Notes: generated from the sequence alone by a model not told the origin. Positions 1-9,462 are shown, counted from the stretch's first letter. The stretch: DNA of 64,000 nt from Streptomyces pluripotens (GCF_000802245.2 NZ_CP021080.1:558001-622000), one strand, 5' to 3'. Numbers and translations are program-made.

Positions 1-301
1 GCTGGCCCTGCACCTGGCCAACTCGATCTTCCTCGGTGACTACCTGACCAGCGAGGGCCAGGCGGGCAAGGCCGACCTGGAGATGATCGCGGACGCCGGC
101 TTCGAGGTGGAGGGCGCCGACGAGGTGACGCTCCCCGAGCACCGGGCGGCCGGCGGCTGCGGCTCCCGTGAGAGCTCGGGATGTCACGAGGGCGGCGGTG
201 TCTGCGGCACGGAGACACCGCCGGCCGCGCAGGAGCCGCGCGCCGATCTCGTCGCGGTGCGCCGCCGGGGCGCCGGAACGGACCTCGCGCCCAATGCCTG
301 A
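1..301 (+). CDS. bioB: Biotin synthase, C-terminal part (cut by window start)
   Basis: This is the 3' end of a biotin synthase, the radical-SAM enzyme that inserts sulfur into dethiobiotin in the last step of biotin synthesis. The frame is open from base 2 to the TGA at 299-301. The segment [15 protein letters not shown] is the characteristic BioB C-terminal motif (asparagine and GDYLTT-like loop). The last 60 or so residues, after LPEH, are a poorly conserved Gly/Cys/Arg-rich tail typical of actinobacterial BioB. The next gene, bioA, starts 8 bp inside this one (overlap 294-301), so bioB, bioA and bioD form one operon. The start and the radical-SAM CxxxCxxC motif lie outside the window. Confidence 0.9.
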   Translation, partial: LALHLANSIFLGDYLTSEGQAGKADLEMIADAGFEVEGADEVTLPEHRAAGGCGSRESSGCHEGGGVCGTETPPAAQEPRADLVAVRRRGAGTDLAPNA

Positions 302-1583
302 CCTGCCCCACCGGAGCGTCCCCGAACTGCTGGAGCTGGACCGGCAGCACGTGTGGCATCCGTACGGCCCGATGCCCGGACGCGTCGAACCGCTCGTCGT
401 GGAGTCGGCGAGCGGGGTCAGGCTGCGGCTCGCGGACGGCTCGGGCGAGCTGGTGGACGGCATGTCGTCGTGGTGGTCGGCCATTCACGGCTACAACCAC
501 CCGGTCCTCAACGAGGCGGCACACGGGCAACTGGGCCGGATGAGCCACGTCATGTTCGGCGGGCTCACCCACGAGCCCGCCGTACGGCTCGCGAAGCTCT
601 TGGTCGACATGTCACCGGCCGGCTTGGAACACGTGTTCCTCGCCGACTCCGGCTCGGTGTCGGTCGAGGTCGCGGTGAAGATGTGCCTGCAGTACTGGCG
701 CTCGCTCCGCCGGCCCGACAAGCAGCGGCTGCTCACCTGGCGGGGCGGTTACCACGGCGACACCTGGCATCCGATGTCGGTGTGTGACCCCGAGGGCGGG
801 ATGCACGAGCTGTGGTCCGGCGTGCTGCCGCGCCAGGTCTTCGCGGACGCGCCGCCCGCACCGTACGAGGAGTCGTACGCGGAGCACCTGCGGGAGCTGA
901 TCGGGCGGCACGCCGACGAGCTGGCCGCGGTGGTCGTGGAGCCGGTGGTGCAGGGCGCGGGCGGTATGCGTTTCCACTCCCCCGACTATTTGCGGGTGCT
1001 GCGCGAGGCGTGCGACGCGCACGACGTGCTGCTGGTGTTCGACGAGATCGCCACCGGTTTCGGCCGGACTGGAGCGCTGTTCGCCGCGGACCACGCGGGC
1101 GTCACCCCGGATGTGATGTGCGTGGGCAAGGCACTGACGGGTGGCTATCTGACCATGGCGGCCACGCTGTGCACCGCGCGGGTCGCCGACGGCATCTCGC
1201 GGGGCGAGGTGCCGGTGCTCGCGCACGGCCCGACGTTCATGGGCAATCCGCTCGCGGCGGCCGTGGCCTGCGCCTCCGTCGAGTTGCTGCTGGGCCAGGA
1301 CTGGCGGTCGGAGGTCGAGCGGATCGAGGCGGGTCTGAGCGCGGGACTGGCACCCGCGCGTGCGGTGCCCGGGGTACGGGACGTCCGGGTCCTGGGCGCC
1401 ATCGGGGTGGTCCAGGTCGACCACGAGGTCGACGTGGCCGCGGCCACCGCGGCCGCCGTACGGGAGGGCGTGTGGCTGCGCCCCTTCCGCGACCTGGTCT
1501 ACACGATGCCCCCGTACGTCACCGCGGATGCGGACGTGGCTCGCATCGCGCGCGCAGTGTGCGCCGCGGCACGGGAGGGATGA
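294..1583 (+). CDS. bioA: Adenosylmethionine-8-amino-7-oxononanoate transaminase
   Basis: PLP-dependent class III aminotransferase that converts KAPA to DAPA using SAM as amino donor. The 429-aa product matches the usual BioA length. The N-terminal HVWHPYGPM, the [13 protein letters not shown] segment, [11 protein letters not shown] and the [11 protein letters not shown] block are BioA hallmarks. The PLP Schiff-base lysine is about residue 279 in [10 protein letters not shown] chose the ATG at 294 because it gives the canonical BioA N-terminus and overlaps the bioB stop; a longer frame upstream only reads through bioB. bioD follows after 1 bp, so translation is probably coupled. Confidence 0.95.
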   Translation: MPDLPHRSVPELLELDRQHVWHPYGPMPGRVEPLVVESASGVRLRLADGSGELVDGMSSWWSAIHGYNHPVLNEAAHGQLGRMSHVMFGGLTHEPAVRLAKLLVDMSPAGLEHVFLADSGSVSVEVAVKMCLQYWRSLRRPDKQRLLTWRGGYHGDTWHPMSVCDPEGGMHELWSGVLPRQVFADAPPAPYEESYAEHLRELIGRHADELAAVVVEPVVQGAGGMRFHSPDYLRVLREACDAHDVLLVFDEIATGFGRTGALFAADHAGVTPDVMCVGKALTGGYLTMAATLCTARVADGISRGEVPVLAHGPTFMGNPLAAAVACASVELLLGQDWRSEVERIEAGLSAGLAPARAVPGVRDVRVLGAIGVVQVDHEVDVAAATAAAVREGVWLRPFRDLVYTMPPYVTADADVARIARAVCAAAREG

Positions 1584-1584
1584 G

Positions 1585-2301
1585 ATGCCCGTACTGGTGA
1601 TCACGGGGACGGGCACGGAGGTCGGCAAGACCGTCACCACTGCGGCCGTCGCCGCCGCGGCGCTGTCGGCCGGACACTCGGTGGCCGTGCTGAAGGCCGC
1701 CCAGACGGGCGTGCAACCGGACGAACGCGGGGACGCCGACGAGGTCGCGCGGCTCGCCGGGGCGGTCACGGCCGCCGAACTGGCCCGCTACCCGGAGCCG
1801 TTGGCCCCGGGGACGGCGGCCCGGCGGGCCGGGATGGCGCCCGTGCACCCGCAGGAGGTGGCCGACCGAGCGGCCGAGCTGGCCACCGTGCACGACCTGG
1901 TGTTGGTCGAGGGAGCAGGCGGGCTGCTCGTCCGGTTCGACGCGGCCGGCGGCACCCTGGCCGACGCGGCCCGGATGCTGGACGCACCCGTGCTGATCGT
2001 GGCCCCGGCCGGTCTGGGCACACTGAACGCCACCGAGTTGACCGCTCGCGAACTGCGGCGCCACGGTCTGGAGCCGGCCGGAGTGGTGATCGGCAGCTGG
2101 CCCCAACACCCCGGCCTCGCCGACCGCTGCAATGTGTCCGACCTGCCGGAAGTCGCCGCCGCCCCGCTGCTCGGCGCGGTGCCTGCCGGAGCCGGCTCCC
2201 TCGCACCGACCGGATTCCGCAGCCAGGCGCCGGGGTGGCTCGCGCCCCGACTGAACGGGACCTGGGACGGGGAGGCCTTCCAGAAGCGGGAAGGGCCCTA
2301 G
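1585..2301 (+). CDS. bioD: Dethiobiotin synthetase
   Basis: ATP-dependent carboxylase that closes the ureido ring of DAPA to give dethiobiotin. The 238-aa product has the P-loop GTGTEVGKTVTT near residues 7-18, AAQTGVQ (substrate loop) and VEGAGGLLVR near residue 112, all diagnostic for BioD. It starts 1 bp after bioA. Its stop codon TAG (2299-2301) is part of the CTAG target duplication of the adjacent IS701 element, so the insertion left the protein intact but moved the operon terminator about 1.45 kb away. The gene order bioB-bioA-bioD is the usual Streptomyces arrangement. Confidence 0.95.
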   Translation: MPVLVITGTGTEVGKTVTTAAVAAAALSAGHSVAVLKAAQTGVQPDERGDADEVARLAGAVTAAELARYPEPLAPGTAARRAGMAPVHPQEVADRAAELATVHDLVLVEGAGGLLVRFDAAGGTLADAARMLDAPVLIVAPAGLGTLNATELTARELRRHGLEPAGVVIGSWPQHPGLADRCNVSDLPEVAAAPLLGAVPAGAGSLAPTGFRSQAPGWLAPRLNGTWDGEAFQKREGP

Positions 2302-3743
2302 TAGTGCTTGGTCAGGTCGGTGCGGCCGTGGGTATGTCGCGGTGGCAGGTGGGGCAGGCGCCGGTCCAGGTGGCGAGGAGTGTCTGCAGCTCGCGGACGA
2401 CTTGGTAGAGGCTCAGGCCGGCGCCGCGTCTTTTGGGGCTCTGGCCAGTCGTTGCAGGGTGCAGAAGGCGTGGGCGGCAGAGACGAGGGTGACGTGGTGG
2501 TGCCAGCCGCCCCAGGTCCGGCCCTCGAAGTGGGCCAGCCCCAGAGCCTGCTTCATCTCGCGGTAGTCGTGCTCGATGCGCCAGCGGAGCTTGGCCAGGC
2601 GGACCAGGGTGGTCAGCGGGGTGTCGGCGGGCAGGTCGGACAGCCAGAACTGGACCGGCTCGCTCTCGCGCGCGGGCCACTCGGCCAGCAGCCAGCACTC
2701 GGGCAGTTCCGGGCCCTCGGTGGCCTGGCGGATCTGACGCCCGGCGGGCCGGATCCGCAAGGCCACGAACCGGGAGTACATCCGCTTGAAGCCGGAGCGG
2801 CCGGTGCCGGGCCGGGAGCCTTCCCGCCATTGGACCGGCCGTGCGGCCTTCCGGCCCGCCGCGATGACCAGCTCCTTCACCGAACGCGGAGGCTCGGGGT
2901 ACTTCGGCACCGGTGGCCGTCCGGTCCCGGAGTACGGCTCGGCCACCGGAACCGCGTCGGCGGGCTGGGCCGACAGGGTGGTGGAGATGCCCACCACGTA
3001 GCGCATGCCCCGTGCGTTCAGGCCGAGACGGAAGGCCGCGGCGTCGCCGTATCCGGCATCTGCGATGGCCAGCGGCACATCGATCCCCCAGGAACGAGTC
3101 TCATCGGCCATGTCCAGGGCGAGCTGCCACTTTTCCACGTGCCCGGCATCCTCCGGGATGCCGCAAGTGACACGACGGGCGATCTTGCCCGGGTCAGCTT
3201 CCGGCGAGGCGGGGTCCCAGGTCCGGGGCAGGAACAACCGCCAGTTGACCGCTGCCGAGGCATGATCGGAGGCCAGGTGCAGCGAGACGCCCACCTGGCA
3301 GTTGGTGACCTTGCCCGCGGTGCCGGTGTACTGCCGCGACACACACGCCGAGGCAGTGCCGTCCTTCAAGAAGCCGGTGTCGTCGAAGACCAGCGCGGTC
3401 GGGCGGATCGCCGTCTCCATCCTCCAGGCCAGGCTGGCCCGGATGTGGGCCGGATCCCACGGGCTGGCGGTGATGAAGTGGGCCAGAGCCTGCCGGTTCC
3501 CGTCCTCCCCGAGGCGAGCGGCCATCGGCTCGACCGACTTGCGCTTGCCGTCGGTCAGCAGTCCCCGCAGGTAGACCTGCCCCCACCGGCGCTGGTCCTT
3601 GCGCGCGAACGGCTCGAACACCTCCGCAGCAAACGCCTCCAACTCATCACGCACCGCAGCCATTTCGTCCGGAGTCACACACCCTCAACGCGACACACAA
3701 CCCGAAGGGCACGCACCACCAAAGACGACCTGACCAAGCACTA
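2302..3743. mobile_element. Complete IS701-family insertion sequence
   Basis: A 1442-bp element with perfect 18-bp terminal inverted repeats (TAGTGCTTGGTCAGGTCG at 2302-2319 and its complement at 3726-3743). It is flanked by a direct repeat of the tetranucleotide CTAG (2298-2301 and 3744-3747), the typical target preference and 4-bp duplication of the IS701 family. It carries one intact transposase gene on the minus strand. The intact ends, intact gene and perfect duplication indicate a recent, possibly still mobile insertion between bioD and its terminator. Confidence 0.93.
2413..3678 (-). CDS. IS701-family transposase (intact)
   Basis: A 421-aa DDE transposase of the IS701 type. It has LVFDDTGFLKDG (first acidic residue) near residue 95, IADAGYGD near residue 205, and the C-terminal YREMKQALGLAHFEGR with GWHHHVTLVSAAHAF that marks this family. 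Length is normal. It lies antisense to the bio operon inside perfect inverted repeats, so it is probably a functional transposase. A more degenerate relative lies at 42866-44167. Confidence 0.92.
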   Translation of the reverse strand: MTPDEMAAVRDELEAFAAEVFEPFARKDQRRWGQVYLRGLLTDGKRKSVEPMAARLGEDGNRQALAHFITASPWDPAHIRASLAWRMETAIRPTALVFDDTGFLKDGTASACVSRQYTGTAGKVTNCQVGVSLHLASDHASAAVNWRLFLPRTWDPASPEADPGKIARRVTCGIPEDAGHVEKWQLALDMADETRSWGIDVPLAIADAGYGDAAAFRLGLNARGMRYVVGISTTLSAQPADAVPVAEPYSGTGRPPVPKYPEPPRSVKELVIAAGRKAARPVQWREGSRPGTGRSGFKRMYSRFVALRIRPAGRQIRQATEGPELPECWLLAEWPARESEPVQFWLSDLPADTPLTTLVRLAKLRWRIEHDYREMKQALGLAHFEGRTWGGWHHHVTLVSAAHAFCTLQRLARAPKDAAPA

Positions 3744-3747
3744 CTAG

Positions 3748-3794
3748 GCCGCGGCAGGCGACGTTCGCCCCGGGCAAACGTCGCCTGCCGCGGC
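3748..3794 (+). terminator. Strong hairpin, presumed bio operon terminator
   Basis: An 18-bp perfect stem (3748-3765 pairing with 3777-3794) around an 11-nt loop. It lies immediately beyond the right end of the IS701 element and so originally sat directly after the bioD stop codon. No T-tract follows, which is normal for high-GC actinomycetes. Confidence 0.75.
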
Positions 3795-3899
3795 ACTAGC
3801 TCGTCCGCTCACCGGAGCTGACCCAAACCGTTCGGCGGGGGTGCGACGGTGTCCTGCGGGGGACACTCTCCCTAGGCCGTCCTGCTCCGGGAGGTTGCC

Positions 3900-4592
3900 A
3901 TGCGGCTGCTGTCCACCGGCTCCGGCGAGGTGGTGCGGGGTCCCGTCCACCATCCGCTGTTCGCCCGCTACTACGCCCGGCTGAGCGTCAGTGCCGAGAC
4001 CCGACTGGGCATGGCCCGGATACGTGAGCGGCTGCTCGCCGGGCTGTCCGGGCGGGTGATCGAGATCGGTGCGGGCAACGGGCTGAACTTCGCGCACTAC
4101 CCGGGGGCGGTTGCGGAGGTGGTCGCCATCGAACCGGAACCACTGCTCAGACGACTGGCGGTTCAGGCCGGGCTGCGCAGCCAGGTGCCGGTGGACGTGG
4201 TACCGGGCGCGGCAGAGGCGCTGCCGGTCAAGAGCGAGGCCTTCGACGCGGCCGTGCTGTCGCTGGTGCTGTGCAGCGTGCAGGACGTGGCGCGGACGCT
4301 GGGTGAGGTGCGACGGGTCCTCCGGCCTGGCGGCGAGGTGCGCTTCTTCGAGCACGGCCGGGGCGGCGGAGCGGCGATGGTGCTGACCCAGCAGGCTCTG
4401 GACCGCACCGTGTGGCCGGCGCTGTTCGGTGGCTGCCATGTGTCCCGCGAGCCAGTTGCGGCGCTGCGCGAAGCCGGGTTCCGGCTCGGCCCGCACCGGC
4501 GGGTGCAGTTGCCGGAGAACGGTCCGGCACTGCCGACCTCGTTCTGCGCGCTGGGGGTCGCCTGGCGGCAGGACCGGTCGGACGCACCCTGA
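3900..4592 (+). CDS. Class I SAM-dependent methyltransferase
   Basis: A 230-aa methyltransferase of the Methyltransf_11 / UbiE-like type. The SAM-binding motif I VIEIGAGNGLNF is near residues 51-62, followed by an acidic loop (VVAIEPEP) and the post-motif AFDAAVLSLVLCSVQD. The substrate cannot be told; proteins of this kind with a mobile C-terminal half often act on lipids or quinones. The ATG at 3900 has a good GGGAGG ribosome site. It follows the bio terminator and looks monocistronic. Confidence 0.8.
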   Translation: MRLLSTGSGEVVRGPVHHPLFARYYARLSVSAETRLGMARIRERLLAGLSGRVIEIGAGNGLNFAHYPGAVAEVVAIEPEPLLRRLAVQAGLRSQVPVDVVPGAAEALPVKSEAFDAAVLSLVLCSVQDVARTLGEVRRVLRPGGEVRFFEHGRGGGAAMVLTQQALDRTVWPALFGGCHVSREPVAALREAGFRLGPHRRVQLPENGPALPTSFCALGVAWRQDRSDAP

Positions 4593-4647
4593 CCGACTGT
4601 TCCTGCGGTGAACGGTTCGTCCGGCGCGACGGAGTGCCCCGGTTCCC

Positions 4648-5055
4648 TCAGATGCTCCAGCGGCGCAGTTCCCGCGCGATGTCGTCGACGCTCGCCTCGC
4701 CGTTCTTGACCAGTCGGGCGAGGTCCCGGACCTGCTCCGGGGTGGTGACGACCTTCGCGCCGCTCGCGATCAGATAGGCGTAGGCGACCGCGGAGGCGAA
4801 CAGCGCGTTGGAGCGCTCCAGCGCCGGGACGTGGATGAGCAGCTGGAGCAGGGACGCGGCGCGGGCGTGCGGGCTGTCATAGACGGCCACGCCGAATATC
4901 TCCGCCCGGTGCCGGGCGACGGCGGCGACGAGTGCCCCCCAGTCGGTGACCTGCGGGTCACCGGGCGTCTTCTGTTCGGCCAGCATGAGCAGCCAGGCGA
5001 GATCGATGCTGAGCTCGTTCAAGGGACCGGTCGCAGTCTCAACGGCGGCCGTCAC
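4648..5055 (-). CDS. Fic/Doc-like toxin component
   Basis: A 135-aa protein resembling the small Fic/Doc-type toxins of Streptomyces TA pairs. The helical segment VPALERSNALFASAVAYAYLIASG aligns with the region after the Fic motif, and a C-terminal VDDIARELRRW is typical. The canonical Fic HPFxxGNxR motif is not present; the equivalent position reads HVPALERSNALFA, so AMP-transfer activity is doubtful. It starts 17 bp inside the upstream antitoxin gene, the usual antitoxin-first arrangement. The function as a toxin is inferred from this pairing. Confidence 0.65.
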   Translation of the reverse strand: MTAAVETATGPLNELSIDLAWLLMLAEQKTPGDPQVTDWGALVAAVARHRAEIFGVAVYDSPHARAASLLQLLIHVPALERSNALFASAVAYAYLIASGAKVVTTPEQVRDLARLVKNGEASVDDIARELRRWSI

Positions 5056-5293
5056 CGGTACCGGTGGCGCTACTCCTGTGGCGTTCCTCGGCGGTCTCCG
5101 CGGCGAATACGGACCCGTACTGCTTCATGAAGTCGGCGGCCGCCTCGACGAATGTACGGCCGGCCTCCCCGGTGTCCTGCCTGACCAGCTCTTCGATGTA
5201 GCGGTTGACGCTCATACCGCGGGCCAGCGCCCGTTCGCGGGCCGCGCGGGCGGTCCCCTCGTCCACGCGCACGTTCAGCTGGGTCTTCGCCAT
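5039..5293 (-). CDS. Ribbon-helix-helix antitoxin
   Basis: An 84-aa protein. Its N-terminus TQLNVRVDEGTARAARERA followed by GMSVNRYIEELVRQD is a classic Arc/CopG-like ribbon-helix-helix DNA-binding domain. The C-terminal half (FVEAAADFMKQYGSVFAAE) is probably the toxin-binding tail. It overlaps the toxin gene by 17 bp and precedes it, so the pair is co-transcribed and probably autoregulated. The start is ATG at 5293 after an intergenic region of about 280 bp shared with the divergent CBS gene. Confidence 0.75.
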   Translation of the reverse strand: MAKTQLNVRVDEGTARAARERALARGMSVNRYIEELVRQDTGEAGRTFVEAAADFMKQYGSVFAAETAEERHRSSATGTGDGRR

Positions 5294-5570
5294 ACTTCGA
5301 CGCTAGCGCCGGGGTGCTAGCACGGCAAGGGCCCCCGGCCTGCCACCTGCCGCCCTCGACCCCGGCGGGGCATCCCGGCTCGGGCGGAGCGGAGGACGCT
5401 GTCCACAGCCGGGGCGACCACCACCACCACTCTTTGCTCATCCTTTACTATTGAAGAAACATGTGGCCCTCCGTGAAAGGTTGTGAGCGTCCGCCCATGG
5501 GCGAGCCTCCCAGTCCGCGACACCGCGCGATCTCCCTTGCCCTGTCCGATCATGGGACAGGGGTGACCCG

Positions 5571-6914
5571 ATGACCGAAGTGCTGCTCCTTATGGTGGCG
5601 ATCCTGCTGTCGCTCGCCTGCGGCGCGTTCGTGGCGGCCGAGTTCTCGCTGACCACGGTGGAACGCGGCGAGCTGGAGCGGGCCGCCGCACGCGGTGAAC
5701 GCGGTGCCCCTGGCGCCCTCAAGGCCGTGCGGAACCTAACCTTCCAGCTTTCCGGTGCCCAGCTCGGCATCACCGTCACCAATCTGGTGGTCGGCATGCT
5801 GGCCGAGCCCTCGATCGCCAAGCTGCTCGCCGGACCGTTCAGGGCGATGGGCCTGTCGCAGACCACAGCGAGTTCGGTCGCGCTGGTACTGGGCACGGCC
5901 CTGTCCACGGTGTTCCTGATGGTCGTCGGCGAACTGGTGCCGAAGAACTGGGCGATCTCCTCGCCGCTGGCCGTGGCCAAGCGGGTCGGCAACCCCCAGC
6001 GCTGGTTCAGCGCGGTCTTTGGCCCTTTCATCACGCACTTGAACAACACGGCCAACCGGTTGGTCCGCCGGCTCGGTGTCGAGCCGGCGGAGGAGCTGGC
6101 CTCCGCACGCGGTCCGCAGGAGCTGGCCGCCCTCGCCCGGCACTCCGCGAAGAAGGGCGCGCTGGAGCCGGACACCGCCGAGTTGTTCGTGCGGACGCTG
6201 AACCTGGCCGACCTGAGCGCGGAGAACGTGATGACCCCACGGGTCCAGGTCGTCGCCCTCGACACCCTGGCCACCTGCGAGGACGTCGCCAACGCGACCC
6301 GGGCCACCGGACTGTCCCGGTTCCCGGTCTACCGGGGCAGCCTGGACTCGGTCGTCGGCATCGCCCACATCAAGGACGTACTGGCACTGCCCGCCTGGGA
6401 GCGGCCCCGCCGTTCCGTCGCCCAGGTGATGCGCGAGCCGCTCCTGGTTCCCGAGTCCCTGACCGTGGACCGGCTGCTGGACCGGCTCTCCGGCAAGCGC
6501 ACCATGGCCGTCGTCATCGACGAGTACGGCGGCACGGCGGGCGTGGCGACACTGGAGGACATCGTGGAAGAGGTCGTCGGCGAGGTACGGGACGAGCACG
6601 ACCCGCACGAGACACCGGACCTCGCCCCGGCCGGCGCGGACGACGCCGGCCGAGCCCTGTACTCCGCGGACGGCGCCGCCCGCACCGACCAGCTCGCGCG
6701 CGTGGGCCTGCGGGTACCCGAGGGGCCCTACGAGACCCTGGCCGGCCTGGTCGCCACCGAGCTGGGCCGGATACCGCACACCGGCGACAGGGTTGACGTC
6801 GCTGGCTGGCGGCTGGACGTGGTGGACGCCTCGGGCCACCGGGCGGCCAGGGTGCTGTTGCACGCGCCGCTGGACGACGAGCAGACCGACGAGACGCCGA
6901 GGGGCGCACGATGA
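5571..6914 (+). CDS. CNNM/CBS-domain membrane protein (HlyC/CorC family), full length
   Basis: A 447-aa protein with an N-terminal DUF21/CNNM transmembrane domain (about residues 1-190, several hydrophobic helices and the signature FVAAEFSLTTVERGEL). A tandem CBS pair follows (about 205-335, with NVMTPRVQVVALD and VIDEYGGTAGVATLEDIVEE) and then a C-terminal CorC_HlyC domain (about 350-435). Members are linked to Mg/Co efflux or ion homeostasis, sometimes misnamed hemolysins. The ATG at 5571 is preceded by GGGGTGACCCG. Its last 4 bp overlap the next gene, a paralogue. Confidence 0.88.
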   Translation: MTEVLLLMVAILLSLACGAFVAAEFSLTTVERGELERAAARGERGAPGALKAVRNLTFQLSGAQLGITVTNLVVGMLAEPSIAKLLAGPFRAMGLSQTTASSVALVLGTALSTVFLMVVGELVPKNWAISSPLAVAKRVGNPQRWFSAVFGPFITHLNNTANRLVRRLGVEPAEELASARGPQELAALARHSAKKGALEPDTAELFVRTLNLADLSAENVMTPRVQVVALDTLATCEDVANATRATGLSRFPVYRGSLDSVVGIAHIKDVLALPAWERPRRSVAQVMREPLLVPESLTVDRLLDRLSGKRTMAVVIDEYGGTAGVATLEDIVEEVVGEVRDEHDPHETPDLAPAGADDAGRALYSADGAARTDQLARVGLRVPEGPYETLAGLVATELGRIPHTGDRVDVAGWRLDVVDASGHRAARVLLHAPLDDEQTDETPRGAR

Positions 6915-7924
6915 CCGCCGTACAGCTGCTGATCGGCCTGGCGACCCTGGTCGTCAACGCCTTCTTCGTGGGCGCCGAGTTCGCGCTGATCTCCGTACGC
7001 CGGTCGCAGGTGGAGCCCGTGGCCCAGGAGGGCGACCGGCGCGCACGGAGCGTGCTGTGGGGCCTGGAGCACGTGTCGGCGCTACTGGCCGCCGCCCAGC
7101 TCGGCATCACGCTGTGCACACTGGTCCTCGGCGTGGTCGCCGAGCCGGCGATCGCGCACCTGCTGGAGCCGGTGTTCCACGCCGTCGGCATCCCCGAGGG
7201 CGCGGGCCACGCCGTGTCCTTCGTGATCGCACTGACCGTGGCGACCTACCTGCACATGCTGCTGGGCGAGATGGTGCCCAAGAACATCGCCCTCGCGGAA
7301 CCGGTGCGCAGCGCACTGATCCTCGGTCCACCGCTGGTCGCCTTGTCCCGGGCACTGCGTCCGGTGATCTTCGCGGTCAACGCCTTCGCGAACGGACTGC
7401 TGAAGCTGCTGCGGGTGGAGACCAGGGGCGAGGTGGCGGCGACATTCACGGACACCGAACTCGCCGAGATCGTCAAGGACGCCGGCGAGGCGGGCCTGAT
7501 CGACGACCGGGCGCAGGAGCGGCTGCACGACGCGTTGGAACTGGGCAGCCGACCGGTGCGGGACGTGGTGGTCCCGTTGGAGGGGGTGGTGTACGCGAGC
7601 GTGGGCGTCACCCCGGAACAACTGGAAGGGCTGTCCGCCGAGTCCGGCTTCTCCCGGTTCCCGGTGGTCGACACCGGCCGGCGGATCGTGGGCTATCTCC
7701 ACGTCAAGGACGCGCTGGACACCTCGCCGCGGGATGTGCCGTTCCAACTGCGTGACATGCGCCCCATCCCACGGGTGCGGGAGAGGACCCCGCTGGACGA
7801 CGTGCTCACCGCGATGCGGGGCAGCCGTACCCACCTCGCCGCCGTGCTCGGCGACGACGGGCGGTTGGCCGGCCTGGTGACCATGGAGGACGTGCTGCGG
7901 GAGCTGTTCGGGCAGCCCGCCTGA
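6911..7924 (+). CDS. CNNM/CBS-domain membrane protein, lacking the CorC domain
   Basis: A 337-aa paralogue of the preceding gene, coupled to it by an ATGA overlap (6911-6914). It has the same DUF21/CNNM membrane domain (FFVGAEFALISVRRSQ) and CBS pair (DVVVPLEGVVYASV through GRLAGLVTMEDVLRELFG) but ends right after the second CBS, so the C-terminal CorC_HlyC domain is absent. Such long/short CNNM pairs are common in actinomycetes and probably assemble as heteromers in the membrane. The exact ion is not known. Confidence 0.87.
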   Translation: MTAVQLLIGLATLVVNAFFVGAEFALISVRRSQVEPVAQEGDRRARSVLWGLEHVSALLAAAQLGITLCTLVLGVVAEPAIAHLLEPVFHAVGIPEGAGHAVSFVIALTVATYLHMLLGEMVPKNIALAEPVRSALILGPPLVALSRALRPVIFAVNAFANGLLKLLRVETRGEVAATFTDTELAEIVKDAGEAGLIDDRAQERLHDALELGSRPVRDVVVPLEGVVYASVGVTPEQLEGLSAESGFSRFPVVDTGRRIVGYLHVKDALDTSPRDVPFQLRDMRPIPRVRERTPLDDVLTAMRGSRTHLAAVLGDDGRLAGLVTMEDVLRELFGQPA

Positions 7925-7986
7925 GCACCGGCCCACCGGGGTCGACCGACCGGCGGGTATGGAGCAGGGATACCATCGCTGTCGCC

Positions 7987-8781
7987 ATGCAGACGAATAC
8001 CGCTACCACTCCTCCCGCGCACACCAGTCTGGTCGCGGTCGGCGACTCCTTCACCGAGGGCATGTCGGACCTGCTGCCCGACGGTTCCTACCGGGGCTGG
8101 GCCGACCTGCTCGCCATGCGGATGGCCGCCCGCACGCCCGGTTTCCGGTACGCCAATCTCGCCGTACGCGGAAAGTTGATCAGTCAGATCGTCGAGGAGC
8201 AGGTGGGGGTGGCGGCGGGCATGGACGCCGATGTCATCACCCTGGTGGGCGGGCTGAACGACGCCCTGCGCCCGAAGTGCGACATGGGCCGGGTGCGCGG
8301 GCTACTGACCGAGGCCGTGGAGCGGCTGGCGCCGTCCTGCGGGCAACTGGTGCTGATGCGCAGCCCCGGCCGCCAGGGCCCTGTGCTGGAGCGGTTCCGG
8401 CCACGCATGGAGGAGCTGTTCGCCTGCGTGGAGCAGCTGGCCGCAAAGCACGGCGCCCTGGTAGTCGACCTGTACGGGGCGCCCTCCTTGGCGGACCCGC
8501 GACTGTGGGACGTGGATCGGCTGCATCTGACGACGGAAGGGCATCGCCGGGTCGCCGAGGCAGTGTGGCAGACGCTCGGGTACGAGCCGGAGGACACCGG
8601 GTGGCACGTCCCACCGCCTGCGACGAAGCCGCCCGGCTGGACGGCCAGGCGAGTCGCGGACGTGCGGTTCACCCAGCAGCACCTGTTGCCCTGGATCGGC
8701 CGACGCCTGACCGGTCGGTCCTCGGGTGACGGCCGCCTGCCGAAGCGGCCCGAACTGCTGCCCTACGAGGGCCCGGCATGA
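7987..8781 (+). CDS. SGNH/GDSL-family hydrolase
   Basis: A 264-aa serine hydrolase of the SGNH superfamily. Block I is VAVGDSFTEGMSD (nucleophile Ser near residue 20). Block II is the Gly in NLAVRGKL, block III is GGLND (Asn oxyanion) and block V is DRLHLTTEGH with catalytic Asp and His. There is no signal peptide, so it is probably cytoplasmic. Actinobacterial relatives are esterases of unknown physiological substrate. It begins about 60 bp after the CNNM pair and may share its promoter. Confidence 0.87.
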   Translation: MQTNTATTPPAHTSLVAVGDSFTEGMSDLLPDGSYRGWADLLAMRMAARTPGFRYANLAVRGKLISQIVEEQVGVAAGMDADVITLVGGLNDALRPKCDMGRVRGLLTEAVERLAPSCGQLVLMRSPGRQGPVLERFRPRMEELFACVEQLAAKHGALVVDLYGAPSLADPRLWDVDRLHLTTEGHRRVAEAVWQTLGYEPEDTGWHVPPPATKPPGWTARRVADVRFTQQHLLPWIGRRLTGRSSGDGRLPKRPELLPYEGPA

Positions 8782-9126
8782 TCACGGCCAGGGGGCGGGC
8801 CAGGCGACGGGTGCCTGCGTGACACGGACGCCCCACGGACCGGGCAACCCACCCACGCCTCCGAACGTCCGCCCCCTCACCAGCCCCACCCCTCACCGCT
8901 CCCTCCATCGGCCATCCCGGGCCCGATGCTCCCCGGGCCCTTCGCTCTCCCCGCCTTCCGAAGCACCAACGGCCTTGTAGCTTCCGCCGAACAACCCCAT
9001 GGCGCTGGCCTGCACGAATCACCAGTAGAATCCATCCACTGTTCTACGTCGCCGTGGAAACTACCTGTTCAGACCATGTTTCCCGAGATCGACAAGCGGC
9101 GATTTCTCACAATCGCGCACGACCGC
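8782..9126. other. Intergenic, no gene seen
   Basis: About 345 bp between the SGNH hydrolase and an IS4 remnant. I see no credible coding frame, RNA gene or strong hairpin. It probably contains the left edge of the decaying element cluster. Confidence 0.5.
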
Positions 9127-9462
9127 TCAGTATGTTTCCGGCCCGAGCTTCGCACGGGCCCGCGAGATCGCCGCCGTGGTCGGCACCCGCCACGGCCCGG
9201 ACCAGCGTTTTGCCCAGTCCAGCCGGTGGGTCAGCAGCCGGGCGACCTCTTCATAGCCCTGGCCGGAGAACAGGCACATGGCCAGCACGAAGTAGACCGC
9301 CACGCGCGGAGGCAGCAACCGATTGCGCTGTCTGGATCGCCCACACTCGGCCACCACCCGGTCCACCAGTTCCGGCGGGAATGACCGCGTCAGCAACCCG
9401 ATCGCAATGCGATCCGACAGCCGCTCGTCTGTCTCCGGCTTGACCTGACCCGGCCGTGGCAT
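9127..9462 (-). pseudogene. IS4-family transposase, N-terminal fragment
   Basis: A 111-aa fragment matching the N-terminal domain of IS4 transposases (SFPPELVDRVVAECGRSRQR, then VYFVLAMCLFSGQGYEEVARLL). The catalytic DDE domain is absent, so it cannot transpose. The same family, also broken, occurs at 50531-51738. Confidence 0.8.
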
